64,000 nucleotides of DNA from Nocardiopsis sp. CC223A (GTDB lineage: Bacteria; Actinomycetota; Actinomycetes; Streptosporangiales; Streptosporangiaceae), in contig NZ_JASFDV010000020.1 in assembly GCF_030766825.1 (NCBI RefSeq), forward strand, positions 25,638 to 89,637. Direction: 5' to 3'. Position 1 is the stretch's first letter. Each line of letters begins with the position of its first letter. Shown here piece by piece: positions 59,824 through 64,000 of the stretch. A program made the translations under genes and the position numbers. Below the pieces are notes generated by a model. The model did no database searches and was not told the origin of the DNA. It saw nothing but the letters and a program-made list of their open reading frames with translations.

Positions 59824-60602
59824 GGGGTGCCTTCCTGGTGGGTGAGACGGTAGAGGAGTTGGGGGGCGCCGGTCAGCGGGTGCGGGACGACGGTGGCCTC
59901 CACGCCGAACACCTTGCGCACCAGGTCGGGGGTGAGGACGTCGGCGGGGGTGCCGGTGGCGACCAGGTGTCCGGCGTCCAGGACGCCGATGCGGTCGCAG
60001 GCCGCGGCGGCCAGGTTGAGGTCGTGCAGGACGACCAGGGTGGTGGCGCCGACCTCGCGCAGCAGGGAGAGCAGGTGGATCTGGTGGCGGACGTCGAGGT
60101 GGTTGGTGGGCTCGTCCAGCACCAGGACGCGGGGTTCCTGGACCAGGGCGCGGGCCATCAGGACGCGTTGGCGTTCGCCGCCGGAGAGGGTGAGGACGCC
60201 CCGGTGGGCGAGGTGGGTGATGTCCATGGCGTCCATGGCGTCCGCGCACAGCCGCCGTTCGCGGGCGGTGAGGGGGGTGTTGCCGCGCTGGTGGGGGACG
60301 CGGCCCAGGGCGACGACCTCGGCGACGGTGAAGTCGAGGTCGCCGGTGTTCTCCTGGGTGAGGGCGGCGATGCGGCGGGCGCCTTCGCGGGGTGTGAGGG
60401 TGGCGAGGTCGTCGCCGCCGACGCGGACGGTGCCGCCGGTGGGGCGCAGCGCCCGGTAGATGCAGCGCAGGGCGGTGGATTTGCCCGAGCCGTTGGGTCC
60501 GACGAGGCCGACCACGGAGCCGTCGGGGACGTCCAGGGACAGGGAGTGGACGAGGGTGGCGCCGTCGAGGGCGACGGTGAGGCCGTCCAGGTTCAGGTGC
60601 AT
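59820..60602 (-). CDS. FecE/BtuD-type ABC ATPase
   Basis: The 260-aa ATPase has Walker A GPNGSGKST, Q-loop ALTQENTGD, signature TLSGGERQRVLMARALVQ, Walker B VLVLDEPTNHLD and the H-loop His in VVLHDLN. ATG 60602 shares one base with the permease stop (TGATG). It drives import with the flanking permease and binding protein. Confidence 0.93.
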   Translation of the reverse strand: MHLNLDGLTVALDGATLVHSLSLDVPDGSVVGLVGPNGSGKSTALRCIYRALRPTGGTVRVGGDDLATLTPREGARRIAALTQENTGDLDFTVAEVVALGRVPHQRGNTPLTARERRLCADAMDAMDITHLAHRGVLTLSGGERQRVLMARALVQEPRVLVLDEPTNHLDVRHQIHLLSLLREVGATTLVVLHDLNLAAAACDRIGVLDAGHLVATGTPADVLTPDLVRKVFGVEATVVPHPLTGAPQLLYRLTHQEGTP

Positions 60603-61717
60603 CAGCGGCCTCCGAAGAGGTAGCCGCGGCGGCGCATGAGGGTGAGGAACACCGGGACGCCGATGAGGGCGGTGAGGACGCCCAGGGGGAGTTCGCGGGG
60701 TGCGGCCAGGGTGCGTGAGGCCAGGTCGACCCAGATCATCAGGACGGCGCCGGCCAGGGGGGCGATGGTGAGGACGCGGCGGTGGGCGGCGCCGACGAGG
60801 ATGCGGACGACGTGGGGGACGACCAGGCCGACGAATCCGATGGCGCCGCTGACGGCGACCATGGCGCCGGTCATCAGGGCGGTGACCAGGAACAGGACGC
60901 GGCGCAGCCGGTCGGTGTCCACGCCCAGGCTGGCGGCGGTCTCGTCGCCCAGTGCGGCGGCGTCCAGGCGGCGGGCCAGGGTGTGCAGTACGGCCAGGCC
61001 GGCCAGGACCAGGGCGGCGACCACGGGCAGGGCGCCCCAGGTGGCGGCGCCGAATCCGCCCATGGTCCAGAACAGGACGGTGGCGGTGGCCTCGTTGCCG
61101 GGGACGAGGTAGACGATGACGCTCATGAGGGCCTGGAACCCGAAGGAGAGGGCGACGCCGGTCAGGACCAGGCGCAGGGGGGTGATGCCTGCTGCGGTGC
61201 GGGCGATGAGGCGTACGAGGAGGGTGGCGGCCAGTGCCCCGGCGAAGGCGCCGGCGGAGACGGCGTGGGGTCCCAGGGCGGCCAGGGCGCCCAGGACGGT
61301 GACGGTGACGGCGCCGACGGAGGCGCCGGAGGAGACGCCGAGGATGTAGGGGTCGGCGAGGGGGTTGCGGACCAGGGCCTGGACGGCGACGCCGACGGCG
61401 CCCAGGCCGGCTCCGACGAGGGCGGCCAGGAGGACGCGGGGGGTGCGGATGTTCCAGATGATCTGGTAGCGGGTGACTTCGTCGGGGGTGATGGTGCCGC
61501 CGGTGAGGGCGGCCCACAGGTAGTGGGCGGTTTCGGCGGGTGGGACCAGGGCGGTGCCCAGGCCGATGGCGGGCAGGGTGGAGGCGGCCAGGAGCAGGGC
61601 CAGGGCCAGGGCGGTGGTGGCGGTGCCGGTGGGGGTGGTGAGCCAGCGGGGGCCGGTGGGGTGCGCGGGTGTCGGGGGTGGTGGTGCGGTCAGCGGGGGT
61701 GCTGGGGTCGGGGACAC
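60602..61717 (-). CDS. FecCD/BtuC-type ABC permease
   Basis: The 371-aa permease has about ten helices and the family motifs IIWNIRTPRVLLAALVGAGL, GVAVQALVRNPLADPYILGV, SSGASVGAV, and GAIGFVGLVVPHVVRILVGA. GTG 61717 is chosen because AGGAG is 5 bp upstream; GTG 61753 lies almost inside the regulatory box. First gene of the importer operon. No outer receptor is needed in this Gram-positive lineage. Confidence 0.9.
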   Translation of the reverse strand: MSPTPAPPLTAPPPPTPAHPTGPRWLTTPTGTATTALALALLLAASTLPAIGLGTALVPPAETAHYLWAALTGGTITPDEVTRYQIIWNIRTPRVLLAALVGAGLGAVGVAVQALVRNPLADPYILGVSSGASVGAVTVTVLGALAALGPHAVSAGAFAGALAATLLVRLIARTAAGITPLRLVLTGVALSFGFQALMSVIVYLVPGNEATATVLFWTMGGFGAATWGALPVVAALVLAGLAVLHTLARRLDAAALGDETAASLGVDTDRLRRVLFLVTALMTGAMVAVSGAIGFVGLVVPHVVRILVGAAHRRVLTIAPLAGAVLMIWVDLASRTLAAPRELPLGVLTALIGVPVFLTLMRRRGYLFGGR

Positions 61718-61763
61718 CCGTGCTCCTGGTGGGTCGGGGCGTGGTCGCGCCACGGTGCGGAAA

Positions 61764-61778
61764 TGACAACGGTTGTCA
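61764..61778. promoter_or_regulatory. Zur-box-like palindrome before the importer operon
   Basis: TGACAACGGTTGTCA is a perfect 15-bp palindrome (extending to 17 bp, ATGACAAC-G-GTTGTCAT, 61763-61779). It resembles TGAAAACCGTTTTCA at 63859. It lies 47 bp upstream of the permease start, in the only AT-rich stretch. Confidence 0.7.
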
Positions 61779-61829
61779 TGGTAGGGGGGTGCGTCCCCGG
61801 TGGGAGGGGAACGCGGGGATGCGGGCCGG

Positions 61830-61874
61830 GGGCGCCCCCGCCGTGAGGAGGGAGAGGAGGGGGCGGGGGCGCCC
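61830..61874 (-). terminator. Hairpin downstream of rpsN
   Basis: A 13-bp perfect stem, GGGCGCCCCCGCC (61830-61842) and GGCGGGGGCGCCC (61862-61874), loop 19 nt, starts 26 bp beyond the rpsN stop on the minus strand. Confidence 0.65.
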
Positions 61875-61899
61875 GGACCGGGAGGGGCGGCGCGGGCCG

Positions 61900-62205
61900 C
61901 TACCAGCTGGACTTGGTGACGCCGGGCAGTTCGCCGCGGTGGGCCATCTCGCGGAAGCGGATCCGGGAGAGCCCGAACCTGCGCAGGTGGCCGCGGGGGC
62001 GGCCGTCGACGGAGTCGCGGTTGCGCACGCGGGTGGCGCTGGCGTCGCGGGGTTGGCGGCGCAGTTCGGCCACGGCGGCGGCGCGGGTGTCCTCGTCGGT
62101 GTGCGGGCTCTTGATGAGGCGTTTGAGTTCGGCGCGGCGCTCGGCGTAGCGGGCGACGACGGCCTTGCGCTGCTCGTTGCGGGCGATCTTGCTCTTCTTG
62201 GCCAT
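61900..62205 (-). CDS. rpsN: 30S ribosomal protein S14, zinc-free paralogue
   Basis: The 101-aa protein ([20 protein letters not shown], then [20 protein letters not shown] and [11 protein letters not shown]) is full-length S14 of the long type without the CxxC-CxxC zinc ligands. Cysteine-free forms replace the zinc form under zinc starvation. Its ATG overlaps the rpmB stop (TGATG). Last gene of the cobW-rpsR-rpmB-rpsN operon. This layout is the classical Zur regulon. Confidence 0.95.
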   Translation of the reverse strand: MAKKSKIARNEQRKAVVARYAERRAELKRLIKSPHTDEDTRAAAVAELRRQPRDASATRVRNRDSVDGRPRGHLRRFGLSRIRFREMAHRGELPGVTKSSW

Positions 62206-62441
62206 CAGACCTTCTCCCCGCGGGCGCGGATGTCGGCGACGACGCGTTCGATGCCGCGGGCGTCGATGACCTTCATGCCCTTGGTGCTGACCTTGAGTTT
62301 GACGAACCGCTGTTCGCCGGGCAGCCAGTAGCGCTTGGTCTGGATGTTGGGGTCGAAGCGGCGTTTGGTGCGCCGGTGGGAGTGGGAGACGGCGTTGCCG
62401 AAGGCGGGCGCCTTGCCGGTGACCTGGCAGATACGGGACAC
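62205..62441 (-). CDS. rpmB: 50S ribosomal protein L28, zinc-free paralogue
   Basis: The 78-aa protein begins [20 protein letters not shown], with a single Cys where zinc-binding forms have Cxx[21 protein letters not shown] is the L28 hallmark. GTG 62441 has AGAGGAA upstream. Overlaps rpsN. Part of the zinc-response operon. Confidence 0.95.
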   Translation of the reverse strand: MSRICQVTGKAPAFGNAVSHSHRRTKRRFDPNIQTKRYWLPGEQRFVKLKVSTKGMKVIDARGIERVVADIRARGEKV

Positions 62442-62488
62442 GGGCCGGTTCCTCTCTTTGTCTCGGTGGTGGTGTCGGGTCCGGGGTG

Positions 62489-62737
62489 TCAGCGCGGGGA
62501 GTGGGGTCCGGGGTAGGGGAGCAGGGCCATCTCGCGGGCGTTCTTGATCGCCGCGGCGATGAGCCGCTGCTGGCGGGCGGTGACGCGGGTGACGCGGCGG
62601 CTGCGGATCTTGCCCTTCTCGGAGATGAACCGGCGCAGCAGGTCGGTGTCCTTGTAGTCGATGTAGTCCAGGTCGCCCAGGGGGTTGGCGAACTTGCGGG
62701 GCGCCCTCTTCTTGTCGGGGCGGCGGGCGGTCGGCAT
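62489..62737 (-). CDS. rpsR: 30S ribosomal protein S18, zinc-free paralogue
   Basis: The 82-aa protein has [40 protein letters not shown] and [19 protein letters not shown], which define S18, with no cysteines. AGAGGAG precedes ATG 62737. It follows cobW by 13 bp and is followed by rpmB after 47 bp. Confidence 0.95.
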   Translation of the reverse strand: MPTARRPDKKRAPRKFANPLGDLDYIDYKDTDLLRRFISEKGKIRSRRVTRVTARQQRLIAAAIKNAREMALLPYPGPHSPR

Positions 62738-62750
62738 GCGGGTTCTCCTC

Positions 62751-63836
62751 TCAGCCCTCGGCGGCGGCGAACGGGTCGTCGGCGAAGGCGGTCTCGTCGT
62801 CGGTGGTCAGGCAGGAGTCGAGCAGGGCGGTGAGCCGGTCGGCGTCCAGGTCCACGCCGGTGAACGCCAGGTGCTGGCCGCGGTCGCCCACGGTGGGGTC
62901 CCAGTCCAGGAGGGCGCTGGTGCGGCGGGCGTCGGGCACCATCTCCAGGGCGGCCTCGGGCAGCGCGGCCAGCCAGGGGCCCGCGGCGGCCACGGTGGCC
63001 AGGTCGCGGTGGGAGTCCCACACCAGGACGGTGTCGGGGCGGCTGCCCAGCCACAGGCGGCCGCGGCCGCGCAGGGTCATGGACACCAGGTGGTCCATGG
63101 CCTCGTGCAGGCGGGCGGGGTGCAGCGGGCGGCGCCGCGACCACACGACGGTGCTCACCCGCCCGGTGGTGCGGCCGCAGTGGTGGACGCCCAGCGGGTC
63201 GGTGCGGTTGTGCGCGGCGGCGGTGTCGAACCGGCCTGCGGTGAGGGCGGAGGTGTCGGTGGGGTCCAGGACGGCGGCGGCCGGGTTGAGGTGCTCGATC
63301 AGGGCGCGGGCCTCGGCGAGGTGGCGGTGGCCGTGCAGGGCGATCGCGGTGGGGTACTCGATCTGGGAGGTGAGCACCTCGCTGACGGCGCGGTCGTCGT
63401 TCTCGGCGATGTCCAGGCCGCGGTCGACGAGGTCGTCGTGGCAGGCCAGGTCGGGTAGGAGCCGGTCGGCGTCCACGGCGGTGACGACGGCGGTGAGGGT
63501 GAGTTCGGGTTGGGCGGCCACGGCTTCGGCGATCATGCGGGGCTCGACGCCGTCCCAGGCGTCGACGACGCACAGGTCGTGTTCGCCGATGGCGGCGGTG
63601 GCCAGCAGGAAGGGGATGAGGTCCTCGCGCAGGGTGCACGAGGCGCAGGCGTGGACGAGGTGGACGGGGTCGCGGCCGAGTGTGCCCCGGTGGTCGCGGG
63701 TGACGCGGGTGACGTGGCCCTCGCCGATGGCCGACAGGTCGTGGTGGACCACGAGGGTGCGGGGCAGGGTCAGGGCGGCGTCGACGGCGCGCTCGCGCGC
63801 TGGGCGGTGCAGGCCGGTGATCACGGCCACGCGCAT
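62751..63836 (-). CDS. CobW-family zinc-response protein with degenerate P-loop
   Basis: The 361-aa protein is in the CobW/COG0523 family by its N-terminal domain ([20 protein letters not shown]), HDLSAIGEG and the CobW C-terminal region ([33 protein letters not shown]). The Walker A GxxxxGKT is replaced by GLHRPARER, and the metal motif CxCC is CASC (Cys64, Cys67). GTPase function is therefore doubtful. GAGGAGG is 5 bp before ATG 63836. First gene of the operon, next to a Zur-like box; it probably handles zinc under limitation. Confidence 0.88.
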   Translation of the reverse strand: MRVAVITGLHRPARERAVDAALTLPRTLVVHHDLSAIGEGHVTRVTRDHRGTLGRDPVHLVHACASCTLREDLIPFLLATAAIGEHDLCVVDAWDGVEPRMIAEAVAAQPELTLTAVVTAVDADRLLPDLACHDDLVDRGLDIAENDDRAVSEVLTSQIEYPTAIALHGHRHLAEARALIEHLNPAAAVLDPTDTSALTAGRFDTAAAHNRTDPLGVHHCGRTTGRVSTVVWSRRRPLHPARLHEAMDHLVSMTLRGRGRLWLGSRPDTVLVWDSHRDLATVAAAGPWLAALPEAALEMVPDARRTSALLDWDPTVGDRGQHLAFTGVDLDADRLTALLDSCLTTDDETAFADDPFAAAEG

Positions 63837-63858
63837 GGTCGCCTCCTCTCTTTGGAAA

Positions 63859-63873
63859 TGAAAACCGTTTTCA
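63859..63873. promoter_or_regulatory. Zur-box-like palindrome before cobW-rpsR-rpmB-rpsN
   Basis: TGAAAACCGTTTTCA is a perfect 15-bp palindrome matching the actinobacterial Zur consensus (TGAAAATGATTTTCA) in both arms. It lies 23 bp upstream of the start codon, where a repressor would block transcription when zinc is plentiful. Confidence 0.85.
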
Positions 63874-64000
63874 AAACATACACGACATCGTCCAAGGCCG
63901 GGGCATCGGGGGTGGGAACCGCCTCCCACGGCCCGGGACCGGAGGGCCGGGCCCCGGGCGCGCGGTCCGCGGGGCCCGACCGGGGCGGTCCCCGGCGGGT
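63874..64000. other. Right edge, no feature seen
   Basis: 127 bp of GC-rich sequence with overlapping short inverted repeats (CCCGGGAC, GGGCCGGGCCCCGGG) up to the window end. It could include the upstream -35 region of the zinc operon; I see no gene. Confidence 0.5.

Noticed and set aside
61900..63639. 579-aa minus frame ending in S14
   Set aside because: Only the last 101 residues (S14) are real; the rest is Arg/Pro-rich read-through of other frames of cobW, rpsR and rpmB.
1..64000. tRNA or rRNA genes
   Set aside because: I looked for cloverleaf-like and CCA-ended sequences and found none that I could support.

Overview
The window is about 72-75% GC, rich in GTG/TTG starts, 4-bp stop/start overlaps and TetR/MerR/XRE regulators. 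It carries the XRE-DUF5753/DUF397 gene pairs, a SigB/F-type sigma factor, a type I-E style CRISPR repeat and zinc-free ribosomal protein paralogues typical of actinomycetes. I infer a filamentous actinobacterium, probably Nocardiopsaceae (Nocardiopsis or a relative). The family assignment is inference; no rRNA or tRNA gene is present to confirm it.

Layout. 1-5.6 kb: a tripartite tricarboxylate transporter (tctCBA, minus strand, tctA cut by the window edge) divergent from a CitA/DcuS-type kinase and its response regulator, probably its regulators. 5.6-7.5 kb: a membrane protein and a class A beta-lactamase homologue that lacks the general-base Glu166. 7.5-11 kb: a decaying accessory island (frameshifted phosphotransferase, frameshifted serine resolvase with a res-like site, GNAT acetyltransferase, transposase fragment). 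11-15 kb: an XRE/DUF397 pair facing a minus-strand cluster of a radical-SAM C-terminal fragment, a hypothetical gene, a DUF5753 remnant, a tiny CxxC protein and a PCMT-like methyltransferase. 16.7-20.7 kb: a small TetR regulon with an almost identical doubled palindromic operator before each of four units. 20.8-22.8 kb: a solo TnpB element that removed the 5' end of an NmrA-like gene. 22.9-29.3 kb: a LacI regulator and a rhamnose-type ABC importer with mutarotase (rhaTPQSU).

29.3-41.4 kb: a 129-bp tandem repeat, an orphan Zur/Fur-like box, a MatB-like acyl-CoA synthetase, an excisionase-like mini-operon, and several oxidoreductase/regulator pairs, each with a visible operator. 41.5 kb: a four-repeat CRISPR mini-array without cas genes. 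41.8-48.8 kb: a quinone oxidoreductase/HxlR pair, a MerR/SDR pair, a large hypothetical protein, a SUKH-like protein, a lipoprotein and a RibD/DHFR-like reductase. 48.9-51.3 kb: an aminoglycoside-phosphotransferase-like gene broken by a second TnpB element and by a ~90-bp insertion-sequence tail. 51.5-53.7 kb: a second XRE/DUF397 locus. 53.7-58.6 kb: aldo/keto reductase, HIT protein, FUSC exporter, stress sigma factor and a CBS-domain protein with a SigB-like promoter.

58.8-63.9 kb is a zinc-limitation region. A FecBCD-type metal-chelate importer and a cobW-rpsR-rpmB-rpsN operon are each preceded by a Zur-box-like palindrome. The expected response to zinc shortage would be to import chelated metal and replace zinc-binding ribosomal proteins with cysteine-free copies.
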